From NCBI GenBank assembly GCA_031316155.1, contig JALDRB010000008.1:124001-188000 (forward strand): 64,000 bases of DNA, written 5' to 3'. The translations under genes and the position numbers were made by a program. Below are positions 41,316-51,321 of the stretch, in pieces. The notes under the pieces are model-generated. The model did not search any database, was not told the DNA's origin, and saw only the letters and a program-made list of their open reading frames with translations. This stretch comes from Candidatus Scalindua sp. Its GTDB lineage: Bacteria; Planctomycetota; Brocadiia; Brocadiales; Scalinduaceae. Every line of letters starts with the position of its first letter. Position 1 is the first letter of the stretch.

Positions 41316-42746
41316 TCAACATTGTTTGCGTAACAGCGGAAATAAAATGACATCACGAATGGAAGGACTGTTTGTTAAAATCATAACCAACCGGTCAATT
41401 CCTATCCCTAATCCACCTGCCGGAGGCATTCCATATTTAAGAGACTCCAGAAAATCCTCGTCTATCTTCCCTTCGGTATCAACACCTTCAACCTGTTCGT
41501 GAAGCCTTTTACTCTGTTCTAAAGGTTCATTTAACTCGGAATAAGAATTGGCAATTTCCATGGTTGCAATATATAATTCAAATCTTTGTGCCAGGTTGGG
41601 ATTATTGTTACAGGTTTTTGTTAACGGGCAAAGAGTAACAGGATAATCGAGTACAAACGTGGGGTTCCATAATTCTTTTTCGACGGTATGTTCAAAAATT
41701 TCTTGGGCGATAATGTCTTTGTGTATGCCTTCAACCTTGATCCCTAATTCTAGCCCTTTTTTCCTTATTCTATCTTCGTTGGTGAGATCAACAGACGCAT
41801 ATTCCATCAGAAGTTCAGAAAATGAACTTTTTCGCCATGGGGGAGTCATGTCCAGAATACCATTACCGTATGGAATCTCAAATGTATCGAACAGTTTTTT
41901 TACTAATGATGTAATCAGGCTCTCTGTTAATTTCATCATGCCCTTGTAATCACTGTATGCCTGATAGAGCTCTATCATAGTAAATTCCGGATTGTGTCGT
42001 GTGGAAATACCTTCGTTACGAAAATTTCGATTAATTTCATAAATTCGTTCCATGCCGCCGACAAGGAGTCTTTTTAGATACAGTTCGGGAGCAATCCTCA
42101 AATATAAATCCATGTCCAGGACGTTATGATGCGTGATAAATGGCCTTGCTACCGCACCACCTGGTATGGGCTGCATCATGGGTGTATCAACCTCAATAAA
42201 CCTTTTATCATCAAGGAAGTTTCTAATAGAACTTATTATGCTTGATCTCTTGAGAAAAACATCCATTACCCTGTCATTAGACAAAAGGTCCAGGTAGCGC
42301 TGTCTGTATCTGGTTTCTATATCCTTTAAACCATGCCATTTTTCCGGTGGTGGCAGAAGTGCTTTTGAAAGTACCGTAATATCGTCTGCAAAGACAGTAA
42401 TTTCACCGGTTCTCGTCTTAAATACAATACCTTCAACGCCTATGATGTCACCCAGATCCAATAGCCGAAATATCTCAAACTTTTCTTCTCCTATTTTATC
42501 GAGCTTCACATAAACCTGAAGTTTACCAGACCAGTCTTTGATGTGAAAAAATGCTGTCTTACCATGAGCTCTCATTGTTGCGATGCGGCCTGCACACCTT
42601 ATCTTCTCGTCTTCTCTATTCTCTGAATAATCGTCAATAACCTTTTTCAAAGCGACGGTATGATTGAAACTCTCGCCGTAAGGATTAACTCCCTTTTCCT
42701 TGAGTTTGTTTGCCTTTTCAATTCGATTTTCCAAGAATGTTTCCAC
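41316..42746 (-). CDS. lysS: lysyl-tRNA synthetase, class II
   Basis: 476 residues. The N-terminal OB fold (CAGRIATMRAHGKTAFFHIK, DIIGVEGIVFKTRTGEITVF) binds the anticodon. Class II motifs follow: motif 1 around FIEVDTPMMQPIPGGA, motif 2 FRNEGISTRHNPEFTMIE and motif 3 GLGIGIDRLVMILTN. Charges tRNA-Lys. Ribosome site and ATG are clear. First gene of the minus-strand group with lolD and ilvE; rnpA is divergent on the other side. Confidence 0.97.
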   Translation of the reverse strand: METFLENRIEKANKLKEKGVNPYGESFNHTVALKKVIDDYSENREDEKIRCAGRIATMRAHGKTAFFHIKDWSGKLQVYVKLDKIGEEKFEIFRLLDLGDIIGVEGIVFKTRTGEITVFADDITVLSKALLPPPEKWHGLKDIETRYRQRYLDLLSNDRVMDVFLKRSSIISSIRNFLDDKRFIEVDTPMMQPIPGGAVARPFITHHNVLDMDLYLRIAPELYLKRLLVGGMERIYEINRNFRNEGISTRHNPEFTMIELYQAYSDYKGMMKLTESLITSLVKKLFDTFEIPYGNGILDMTPPWRKSSFSELLMEYASVDLTNEDRIRKKGLELGIKVEGIHKDIIAQEIFEHTVEKELWNPTFVLDYPVTLCPLTKTCNNNPNLAQRFELYIATMEIANSYSELNEPLEQSKRLHEQVEGVDTEGKIDEDFLESLKYGMPPAGGLGIGIDRLVMILTNSPSIRDVILFPLLRKQC

Positions 42747-42920
42747 GGTAACTCCATGACCTTAAATATCAACACGTTATGTCGCAACTTGAAACGTTGC
42801 AAACGTGATTATTCTATCAACATTGAATATGCTGTCAAGGAAAATGCAAAATCACCATTATCGTGCTGAAAAATGTATTTATCCTTGAATAAACGTGTTA
42901 AAAATATTAGGATTCAGATA

Positions 42921-43289
42921 ATGGATCAACGGTTTGGTAGAAAAGAACGCCTCCGAAAAAGGACAGAATTTCAAAAAGTCTTTCATGAAGGAAAAGTCTT
43001 TAGCAATGATCAGATCATCGTATACGCATTGCTGAATAGCACGAGAATATCTCGGTTAGGCATCACAGCTGGGAGAAAATTTGGTAATGCAGTTAAGCGT
43101 AATCGCCTAAAACGGATTTTCCGTGAGGCGTATAGATTAAATAAACATGTATTGAATAGAGGGGTAGACATAATTATTCTTCCGCGAACAGGTTTCACGG
43201 ATCTCACATTAAAATCAATCGAAGATAAGTTTAAAGAACTACTTATGCAAATTGACAGGCGACTAGAAAATGAAATATTTCTTAATTAA
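42921..43289 (+). CDS. rnpA: ribonuclease P protein component
   Basis: 122 residues from ATG 42921 (in-frame upstream codons MYLSLNKRV are not part of the family). RERLRKRTEFQKVF-like start, LGITAGRKFGNAV and the RNP motif KRNRLKRIFREAYRLNK are diagnostic. It is the protein partner of RNase P RNA in maturing tRNA 5' ends. The usual upstream neighbour rpmH (ribosomal protein L34) is absent; yidD follows, overlapping by 20 bases. Confidence 0.93.
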   Translation: MDQRFGRKERLRKRTEFQKVFHEGKVFSNDQIIVYALLNSTRISRLGITAGRKFGNAVKRNRLKRIFREAYRLNKHVLNRGVDIIILPRTGFTDLTLKSIEDKFKELLMQIDRRLENEIFLN

Positions 43290-43479
43290 AATTATTCAGA
43301 CATACCAAGTTATTTTGTCTCATCTTTTTCATCCATCATGCCGATATACCCCTACTTGTTCACAATACGCCATTGACATAATTGAAAAAAGAGGGATCTT
43401 TGTTGGGATACTAAAAGGTACTTGGAGGATCCTGCGCTGTAATCCTTTTGGTGGTTCCGGCTATGATCCTGCCAAGTAA
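43270..43479 (+). CDS. yidD: YidD membrane protein insertion efficiency factor
   Basis: 69 residues. The family pattern LSHLFHPSCRYTPTCSQYAI then GTWRILRCNPFGGSGYDP is intact (YTPTCSxY and RxNPxxxGGxDP). It binds the inner membrane peripherally and assists YidC-dependent insertion. The normal downstream neighbour yidC is not in the window. The start overlaps rnpA, typical for this pair. Confidence 0.95.
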   Translation: MKYFLIKIIQTYQVILSHLFHPSCRYTPTCSQYAIDIIEKRGIFVGILKGTWRILRCNPFGGSGYDPAK

Positions 43480-43770
43480 AAAGATTTTTTATATAAGGAG
43501 AGGAGGAATAGAGAAAATAAAAGTGAAATAGAGGTACAGAATTCAAATTGACAAATGAAACGTACGGTAAGACTAACTCTTAATTTTTTCAGCTTTCAGT
43601 TGCTCCAGAATAGAGGGTAAATATTTAAGCATACTTGAATATAATTAGTTAATCTTTGTCATATCCTACTCCATGAAGAAAATTAAAAACTGCTATGCTA
43701 CCGGATTGGAGTTTAAGAGAAATAGAGAAAACCTATATAACCCCGCATGTCGGTAAGGTAGACTATGCTA
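43480..43770. other. 290-bp intergenic gap between yidD and the convergent kinase gene
   Basis: No gene or repeat was recognised. Both flanking genes end here, so terminators are expected but no clear one was seen. Confidence 0.4.
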
Positions 43771-45948
43771 TTACGTTTTGCCAATACTTGCCAAACTGAA
43801 TACATCATGTATATTTTTTACGAGTTCTTCAAAATCAATAGGTTTTTTTACGATAAAATCAACTTTTAAGCCCTCTTTATCTGCGTCTTCTGCAGTGTAA
43901 TTCCAGCCGGTAATAAGTCCCACTTTAGGTTTTCTATCAAAAGTCTCCAGTGTTCTTATTACTTCCTTACCTGAAACATCCGGCATGACCAGGTCACAAA
44001 GCAAAAGATCAAAACTGGAATGATTAAGCAGTTGAATAGCCTCTTTACCACTACATGTTTTTTGAACTGTATGTCCTTCTTCAGTGAAAAATTCGCTCAA
44101 GAATTCACACACATACTCCTCATCATCCACGATGAGGATGCTTAAACTATTTTCTGTTAAATAAAAAGGAGATTCAGAGGATTTTGATTGTCCGGAATGT
44201 TCCTCGGCCATTGGCAAGCTTAGGATAAATGTGCTTCCATTCCCTACCTCACTTTCTACTTTTATTGTACCGCCATGTCTGGTCATTATTCCGTAGGCGG
44301 CACTCAAACCTAATCCACTGCCTGTTGGTAACTTAGTGGAAAAAAATGGGTCAAATATCTTCATTAGCACGTCTTCATACATCCCTTCTCCGGTGTCGGA
44401 TATTCTTACATATACGGTGCTGTTTTTCTCCTCTGTACTAAAGGCAAGAGTCCCACCTTCTGGCATGGCATCTAATGCGTTGTTTATTATGTTTACCAGT
44501 ACCTCTTTCAACTCGGAGGGATTACCGTTTACTAGTGGTATTTTTTTTAAATTGGTCTGGTCAATCTGATAATCTAGTCCCTTTGCCTGCGCCATATGCT
44601 TCCATTTAGGCATCGTGTAATCAATTGCTTGTTTTATCATATCCACCATATCAACCAAAACAAACTTTGTTGTATCTTTTTGTTGATTAGTAAATTCTTG
44701 CATCCTACGGACGATTTCAGCGCCATCCTTGGCTGCTTCAATGATAACATTAATTCCTTTTCCCAGTTTTTTGTGGTCTCCGTATCCTTGACGCATGAGT
44801 TGTGCATAGCCCATGATTATTGCCAGGATGTTATTAAATTCGTGGGCTACGCCGGATGACATTACCCCCAAAGCCTTTAATTTCTCGGATTGCAGAAGTG
44901 TTTTTTCCATCCGTTTCCTTTCGGAAATTTCAAAGATGAGTTCTTCATTTTTTTGGGAAAGTTCATCTGTTCGGTCTACTACACGTATTTCCAAAGATTT
45001 ATTAAGAACCTTCAGATCGTCTTCTAACCTTTTACGTTTCAGGGCAAAAGTAAGTATATTAGCAATGGATTGAAGAAAATTAATGTCATCTTTTGTAAAG
45101 TCACGTAGTTTTGTTGTGTGTACGCCCAAGACGCCATAAGGCTTCTCTTTATCGTGGATGATAACGCTTGCACCACTTACTATTCCATGATCTTTAAGGA
45201 GTTTTGGGGTATTAAACCGTGTTTCCGTGTGAAAGTTTTTGACGATCACAGGGCTATTTGAAGATAGTGTGTAACCTGCCTGTGAATTATTATCAGCACT
45301 CACTTTTAAGTTTTCTACTAAGCCTTTATTCCAACCTACGCCGGCACGTAACAATAATTCTTTACTACCGGGAAGAATTTCTAAAACTTTACAATAATCA
45401 ACGTCAAGGGTTTTTGCGGTTAAGTTGACAGTCTGATGCATTAGCTCAGACATATTTGTGTTTGATAGTGCATAGATTCCGATATCGCTGATTACGGCCT
45501 GTTGGTTTTGACGTACCTTCAGCTCTTTTTCTGCCTTTTTCTGTTTCGTAACATCACGCCAGATGCTAACAATAACACCTGATTCTTCAACCCCTATACG
45601 TTCTAAGACTGATGCATTGACACTAAAGTACCTTATTCCTTGCTTCTGTGTATTAAATTTGAACTCTACATCGTTACAAAAGTCATTAGTACAAACGAAT
45701 TTCTCAAGCTCTGTCCAATTTTCAACAGCATTGGGTTCAATTTGTTCCAACCAATAAAACAGGTCTGTTTCAATAAGCTCGTTTCTCTTTTTATCGAAAA
45801 ATTCGCAGAATGTATCATTGGCAACGATGATATTATGGAAGGCATCAGTGATCAAAATTCCATCAGTGGATGCCCTGAGCAAGTTTTCAAAGAAACCAAT
45901 TGTTTGTTGGGAAATTCCCGAATGGTTGTTCTTATTTTTGTCAATCAT
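43771..45948 (-). CDS. hybrid sensor histidine kinase (PAS, GAF, HisKA, HATPase, receiver)
   Basis: 725 residues, no membrane helix, so a cytoplasmic sensor. PAS near residues 20-130 (LRASTDGILITDAFHNIIVA), GAF near 150-320 (VIHDKEKPYGVLGVHT), then a coiled coil and the H box VAHEFNNILAIIMGY near 375. N box VNIINNALDAMPEGG, G boxes ISDTGEGM and GSGLGLSAAYGIM. The C-terminal receiver is intact: SILIVDDEE, phospho-acceptor in LLLCDLVMPDVSG, and Lys in VKKPIDFEEL. It senses a soluble or redox signal. No separate response regulator is next to it; the neighbour is the molybdoenzyme gene. Confidence 0.92.
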   Translation of the reverse strand: MIDKNKNNHSGISQQTIGFFENLLRASTDGILITDAFHNIIVANDTFCEFFDKKRNELIETDLFYWLEQIEPNAVENWTELEKFVCTNDFCNDVEFKFNTQKQGIRYFSVNASVLERIGVEESGVIVSIWRDVTKQKKAEKELKVRQNQQAVISDIGIYALSNTNMSELMHQTVNLTAKTLDVDYCKVLEILPGSKELLLRAGVGWNKGLVENLKVSADNNSQAGYTLSSNSPVIVKNFHTETRFNTPKLLKDHGIVSGASVIIHDKEKPYGVLGVHTTKLRDFTKDDINFLQSIANILTFALKRKRLEDDLKVLNKSLEIRVVDRTDELSQKNEELIFEISERKRMEKTLLQSEKLKALGVMSSGVAHEFNNILAIIMGYAQLMRQGYGDHKKLGKGINVIIEAAKDGAEIVRRMQEFTNQQKDTTKFVLVDMVDMIKQAIDYTMPKWKHMAQAKGLDYQIDQTNLKKIPLVNGNPSELKEVLVNIINNALDAMPEGGTLAFSTEEKNSTVYVRISDTGEGMYEDVLMKIFDPFFSTKLPTGSGLGLSAAYGIMTRHGGTIKVESEVGNGSTFILSLPMAEEHSGQSKSSESPFYLTENSLSILIVDDEEYVCEFLSEFFTEEGHTVQKTCSGKEAIQLLNHSSFDLLLCDLVMPDVSGKEVIRTLETFDRKPKVGLITGWNYTAEDADKEGLKVDFIVKKPIDFEELVKNIHDVFSLASIGKT

Positions 45949-45972
45949 CGTTTTTTTTTACAATCAATAAAT

Positions 45973-48066
45973 TCAAATTTTTTTAATTTTAACTGCACAA
46001 AATTTATAGACTGGCTGTTTTGAAAGAGTATCGTAAACTGGATTACAAACAAGATTAACTAGGGTATTTTTTTTGCCTGTGATTGTTTCTCCGTAATGCA
46101 AATTCATATAAACGGTACCGGGTAATAAAAGGTTTTTGATTGAAACCGTACCCCGGACACTGCCCCGACGGGAAATTATATCAACTTCATCTCCATCAAG
46201 AATTTTAATTTTTGCTGCGTCGTCCGGATGAATTTCTACAAAATTGATGTTTGTCGAACCGTTTTGATCTCTAAGGCGGCTCGTGCGTGTTCCGGTATTA
46301 AAATGAGATGCCATGCGACCGGTTATGAGAGCAAAGGGATATTCATCGTCAGTGTTTTCTGCCGGAACCTTATAATCACGTGAGAGAAGCGCAGCACGTC
46401 CGTCTGGACGCGGAAATTGCCTGCTTTCGAATAAACGCTCTGTACCGGGGTGATCTTTTTCCGGACAAGGTAATTGTGGACCTATATTGTTCCTTAACCG
46501 TTCGTAACTTACTCCTGTCATATCACAGATACGTCCACGGGCAGCCTTTTTCCATTCATTGAATATTTCTTCTGGAGAATTATAGAGGAATTCATCCGTA
46601 AATCCCATTTCCTTTGCTATCATACAGATGATCTCACAATCAGATTTGGATTCTCCCGGAGCATCAACAATTTTTTCAGCTAACTGGATACGTCGTTCCG
46701 AGGAGATGTATGTACCGGTTTTTTCGCCCCACTGTGAAGCTGCAAGAACGACATCTGCAAGCATTGAAGTTTCTGTAGGATGAAAAATATCCTGAACTAT
46801 GAGTAATTCCGCTTTTGAAAGTCCCTCTTTTACCCATGCCGTATCGGGGAGTGAAGCAGCTGGATTGGCTGCAAGTATCCATAATGCACGCACATCCCCG
46901 GAGTGAAGTCCTTTGATAATATTGATGACGGAACGACCAGGTACCGGATTGATTTTTTCGGTGGGGGTATTCCAAATTTCTGCAATTTCTTCCCGATGCC
47001 TGCTGTTAGAAACTAACCTCAAACCGGGCAGGAGATGCGACAATGTTCCTATCCATCGGCAAGCCATTGTGTTTGCCTCACCCGTAATCGACAGAGGTCC
47101 TGCACCAGGACGGCAAAAATTACCCGTTAGCAATGACAAGTTGTGTAAGGTATTGTTTTTGAAGACAGCCTGTGAAGATTGATTATAACCTTGAAACCAG
47201 AAAGTGAGCATTGCCTTCGACAGGCCAATTGTGTTTGCAGTCTCAAAAATTTGTCTTTCGCTTATACCGGTAACTTTGGCACCATGCGATGGAGGATATG
47301 TTTTTACAATTTCTTTAAGGTCATCGAATCCTGTCGTATATTTTTTAACAAACTCATTATCAACGAAGCCTTCTTTGATAAGAATATGGGCCAGGGAGTT
47401 GTTTAAGGCAACGTCTGTGCCGGGTTTTATCTGTAAGTGAATATCGGCAATTGAGGTAGTTTCCGTCTTTCGAGGGTCTACGACAATTACTTTTGTTTTG
47501 TTATTTTCCTTTGCGGCACAAATACGATTGAATATGACAGGTAACGATACAGCCATATTGTTACCGGCAATAAAGAAAAGGTCAGCTTCTTCTATATCGG
47601 CATAACAGGTAGGAGGGGTGTCAGCACCAAGGGTTGAAATAAAGCCCATTGCTGTACTTGCCATACACAATCGAGCAGTACACTCCACATTATTAGAACC
47701 GACAAAACCCTTCAACAATTTGTTTACCAGATAATATTCTTCGGAAATGCAGTTGGCGCCACCGAAGAATGCAACTGCATTGGGGCCGTACTCTTTTATA
47801 ATGCGATTGAGCTTAAGCGAAACGAGTGAAATAGCTTTTTCCCAGCTAACGAATCTCAATTCATTATTTTGTCTCACCATCGGATTTCTTAATCGATCTT
47901 TGTGTGAGAAAAGTTCTGGTAAATTAACGGGTAATTGACAAATTAGGCCATGATTTGTGGGATGGTTTTTTATAGGGACAACTTTTAAGATCTTACCACT
48001 TTCATATCCGACCTTAAGACCGCAACCTATACCACAGTAGGGACATACCGATTTTTTCCATTTCAT
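45973..48066 (-). CDS. molybdopterin oxidoreductase of the assimilatory nitrate reductase / formate dehydrogenase family
   Basis: 697 residues. The N-terminal C8-x2-C11-x3-C15 ... C43 binds a 4Fe-4S cluster (CPYCGIGC). C134 in TARLCMAS is at the Mo-ligand position; the R-L-C-M form is typical of NasA-type nitrate reductases, whereas formate dehydrogenases usually show Cys/Sec-His-G. MGD-binding segments follow (GPNAVAFFGG, SLLTGNFCRPGAGPLSITGE), and the C-terminal MopB domain ends TLSKQPVYKF. No Tat signal, so cytoplasmic. No NasB/NirBD or FdhE partner nearby. Nitrate reduction for assimilation is likeliest; formate oxidation is the alternative. Confidence 0.82.
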   Translation of the reverse strand: MKWKKSVCPYCGIGCGLKVGYESGKILKVVPIKNHPTNHGLICQLPVNLPELFSHKDRLRNPMVRQNNELRFVSWEKAISLVSLKLNRIIKEYGPNAVAFFGGANCISEEYYLVNKLLKGFVGSNNVECTARLCMASTAMGFISTLGADTPPTCYADIEEADLFFIAGNNMAVSLPVIFNRICAAKENNKTKVIVVDPRKTETTSIADIHLQIKPGTDVALNNSLAHILIKEGFVDNEFVKKYTTGFDDLKEIVKTYPPSHGAKVTGISERQIFETANTIGLSKAMLTFWFQGYNQSSQAVFKNNTLHNLSLLTGNFCRPGAGPLSITGEANTMACRWIGTLSHLLPGLRLVSNSRHREEIAEIWNTPTEKINPVPGRSVINIIKGLHSGDVRALWILAANPAASLPDTAWVKEGLSKAELLIVQDIFHPTETSMLADVVLAASQWGEKTGTYISSERRIQLAEKIVDAPGESKSDCEIICMIAKEMGFTDEFLYNSPEEIFNEWKKAARGRICDMTGVSYERLRNNIGPQLPCPEKDHPGTERLFESRQFPRPDGRAALLSRDYKVPAENTDDEYPFALITGRMASHFNTGTRTSRLRDQNGSTNINFVEIHPDDAAKIKILDGDEVDIISRRGSVRGTVSIKNLLLPGTVYMNLHYGETITGKKNTLVNLVCNPVYDTLSKQPVYKFCAVKIKKI

Positions 48067-48275
48067 CTTTACGGCCTTTTCTGTTTTTGCAAGCGTACGT
48101 TTAATTATGAAAAAAAGGATATACTCTGGATTGCTTAATATGTCAAAGCCCGATGATAGGATTTTTGAACAGTAAAATCAAGTGTAAAACCTATCATGTA
48201 AAACCCATCACATCTTGTGTATGCATAGGAACAAAGCTTTCCTCTTTTCCTCACTGGATTGGAGGAGACGGTTAT

Positions 48276-49124
48276 TTATTCTTGTATGATTTGTGCTTCT
48301 TCCACAATTACTTCATATTTATATCCACTCCCAAAATCCTTGTCCCGATACAGAATTCCGTTTACCTTTACAATGTCATCGACTGATGGTTGGTCTTGCG
48401 TGGTAACTACAAGGTCATGCGTATTATTTTTCTGCTCTCCGGTTCCATCCTGAATGTGTAACCAGTTCTTTCCCATGATTCCTAGTGAAACCTTCATTAC
48501 TTTACCTCGAACAGAAACATTTTTTTTATCAAGTTTTTTACTTCTGCTATACAGTTCGCTTACCGTATAGACATTTGAACCGGGAGCCTTTTTCACCATA
48601 ACTGGTTCATCGGGAGTTACTACCGTTCCCTTGCTGCCTAAGCCCATCGGTTCGCTTGATTCTGATGTTCCCTCCTGGTGTGATATGAGGCCAGCAGAAA
48701 AAATAATACTATCAAATGTACGATTTAAGGTCTTGCTCGTGAAATTGGTCATTTCGAGGCCGGGTTGTAGAGAAATTCTCTGACCAACAGCTACGTCTAT
48801 TTCTGTGATGGCAACCCAGCTTTTTTTCCCATCTTTCTCTAAAAGGATATAGGTATAACCGCCGCTGTTCATCGTTTCTACAATGTTGCCAGAGAGTGAT
48901 GTCGAATCATGATCTGATACTGGGTGCATGTTCATTGTTGATATTTCGGTTTTCTTCTCTGTCTCACTGTTTTCTTTGGCAGAGTTTTCTGCAGTACCGG
49001 TATTGATTCCATAATATCCTTCTTTCATGGAATCATCTGTTGCAAACGCATGGACTGGAAAAAAACTGAAAGAAAGCAAAAGAAAAGTAAAACCTGCTAA
49101 GTTGATAGTGAAATTGCGTACCAT
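48276..49124 (-). CDS. secreted OB-fold (tRNA_anti-like) protein
   Basis: 282 residues. A Sec signal (LAGFTFLLLSFSFFPVHAFA) is followed by a low-complexity stretch (TENSAKENSETEKKTEIS) and two domains. The first (YTYILLEKDGKKSWVAITEI) is a short beta domain seen in cytochrome-associated proteins. The second (KKNVSVRGKVMKVSLGIMGK, NWLHIQDGTG, DIVKVNGILYRD) is an OB fold like NrfJ-type and other periplasmic 'DUF4920/tRNA_anti-like' proteins. Its role is unknown; possibly binding or copper/haem-related. Its own promoter region; terminates before the molybdoenzyme. Confidence 0.72.
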   Translation of the reverse strand: MVRNFTINLAGFTFLLLSFSFFPVHAFATDDSMKEGYYGINTGTAENSAKENSETEKKTEISTMNMHPVSDHDSTSLSGNIVETMNSGGYTYILLEKDGKKSWVAITEIDVAVGQRISLQPGLEMTNFTSKTLNRTFDSIIFSAGLISHQEGTSESSEPMGLGSKGTVVTPDEPVMVKKAPGSNVYTVSELYSRSKKLDKKNVSVRGKVMKVSLGIMGKNWLHIQDGTGEQKNNTHDLVVTTQDQPSVDDIVKVNGILYRDKDFGSGYKYEVIVEEAQIIQE

Positions 49125-49430
49125 TTTTTCTGGTCTCCTTGAAAAATTAATTTAAAGCTTTCTCCTCGATAGATAAAACTAATATATTTATTATAGTAGC
49201 GTTTTAATTAATTTCAAGGTATTAGCTGTATTAACTGCGAAAATATGTCTATCTGTCTTAGGGGTAACACGAAAATATTAAATATGAATGAATTTAGCCA
49301 ATCTGTTTTCCAGTATTTATTTTGTGTAACATATTTTTATAATTATAGTTACAGAATTTGTGTAAAATCGTTCAGGACATGAAGTCTTTTTTGGGAATTT
49401 AAATTGCGCTTTAATGGTTAACTATTTTTC

Positions 49431-51321
49431 TTGATGTCGGTTTTTGTCGACATGATTGCGAATAGAAGGATAGTCGTATCAGGTCAGTGCGTCAAACAAA
49501 CTGAGGGTGGAGGGAATGCTTTAAAACTGGCAATGGATTCGCTTTTCGAAAAAGCTGAGAGACATATTGATGACGGTGCTAATATCCTGGTTCTGACAGA
49601 CAGGAGTATGGATAAAGACCGCTGTCCTATTCCCGCACTCCTTGCCGTTTCCGGTTTGCATCACCATTTGATCAATAAAGGACTCAGGAATGAATGTGGA
49701 TTGATTATTGAAACGGGTGAGGCGAGGGAAGTTATGCGCTTTTCTCTGTTAATTGCTTTTGGGATTTCAGCGATTTGTCCCTATGTTGCCTTCAGCACGA
49801 TGAGGGAACTGGCCGAGCAGCGTCTCTTGGGTGATGACAAGACACCTGAGGATGCGATGGACAGTTATATATCTGCGATTAAGAAAGGACTTTTGAAGAC
49901 ATTCAGTCGCATGGGTATCTCAACCATTAGGAGTTTCTTCGGATCTCAGATTTTTGAGGCTATAGGGATCGAGAAATCGGTAATTGATCAATATTTTTGT
50001 AACACCGCATCACGAGTTGGCGGTATCAGTCTGGAAGAAATAGCCCAGGAAGTTTACATGCGTCACCGAAAAGCATATCCTCATTCAGGGAAACCTGATG
50101 ATCTCCTGGATATAGGCGGACGTTTTTCTGTCAAATATGGCGGAGAAAAACATCTCTGGATTCCGGAAACTATTTATAAACTTCAGCTCGTTTTGGAGTG
50201 ACCAGCGAATACCTGTTGAATGCTGAAGAGCTTCAGATCAAGATTGCCCAAGGCCCAAAACCAGGAGAGGGGGGCATTTGCCCGGTCATAAGGTAAGTTC
50301 TGAAATTGCAAAAGTACGGCATACAACGCCAGGTGTTTCTTTGATTTCGCCTCCACCTCATCACGATATTTATTCAATAGAGGATTTAAAACAGATAATT
50401 TATGATCTTCACTGTGCTAATCCGAAAGCTAACGTTTCGGTAAAACTGGTTTCTGCAGCGGGAGTAGGTACCATTGCTGCCGGAGTAGCCAAAGCCAGGG
50501 CTGATCTTGTTCTGATTTTCCGATTTATTGCGCAGGAAATGCGCGAATATATGGCGGAGATGGGTATGAAAACAGTTGATGAAATGGTTGGTCGCGTTGA
50601 TAAACTTGAAGTTCAACCGGCCGTTAACCACTGGAAAGCGAAACATCTGGATTTCAGAGCACTTTTAACCCACCCTGATCCAAGGGGAATATCGGAATTA
50701 CGATGTGTCAGAAAACAAGATCATGAATTGTCCGATGCTATGGATAATAAATTGATCAAACTGTCTGAAGGTGCTTTAATGAATAAAGAACCCACGGTAA
50801 TTAATCTTCCTATACGGAATATTAATCGAACAGTGGGAGTAATGCTCAGTAGTGAAATAACCAGGAAACTCGGTTCAACCGGACTGCCTGAAGATACGAC
50901 CAGCTAAATTTTACCGGATCTGCCGGACAAAGTCTCGGAGCCTTTCTCGTTCCCGATGTAACCATACGTGTGGAAGGTGATGCAAATGACTATGTTGGAA
51001 AGGGAATGTCAGGGGGGAAAATTATCATTAATCCTCCTCAGGGTACGACGTTTAAACCTCATGAAAATATCATTGCAGGTAATGTCATCCTTTATGGTGC
51101 TACAAAGGGAGAAGTGTACCTCCATGGTATGGTTGGGAAAACATGTAAAATATACGAAAAGCGCTAGAGCCAGAGAAATCCTTGATCATTGGGAAAGCCT
51201 TCTTCCTTTGTTCGTCAAAGTTATGCCAATGGAATAGAGAAAATCATTAGAACGGATTCGTCAGGAGGAACACCTTGATGATGAAACAGTTTTAGCTACA
51301 GAAGAGGTATATCATGGGTAA
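49431..51321 (+). pseudogene. gltB: glutamate synthase large subunit, badly decayed
   Basis: Recognisable domains appear in correct order but broken. Central domain: 49431-50201 (GEAREVMRFSLLIAFGISAI). FMN domain in another frame: 50208-50907 ([40 protein letters not shown]). The FMN domain lost roughly 95 codons near 50510 between ADLVLI and FRFIAQEM, including the cluster cysteines. The gxGxG domain is in pieces: [33 protein letters not shown], then WESLLPLFVKVMPME followed by TAG in place of Tyr. The end overlaps gltD at 51321. The N-terminal glutaminase is missing. Not functional. Confidence 0.9.

Noticed and set aside
45973..48066. Called as a selenocysteine formate dehydrogenase
   Set aside because: The Mo-ligand position is an ordinary Cys codon within R-L-C-M and there is no in-frame UGA; NasA-type is the better fit.
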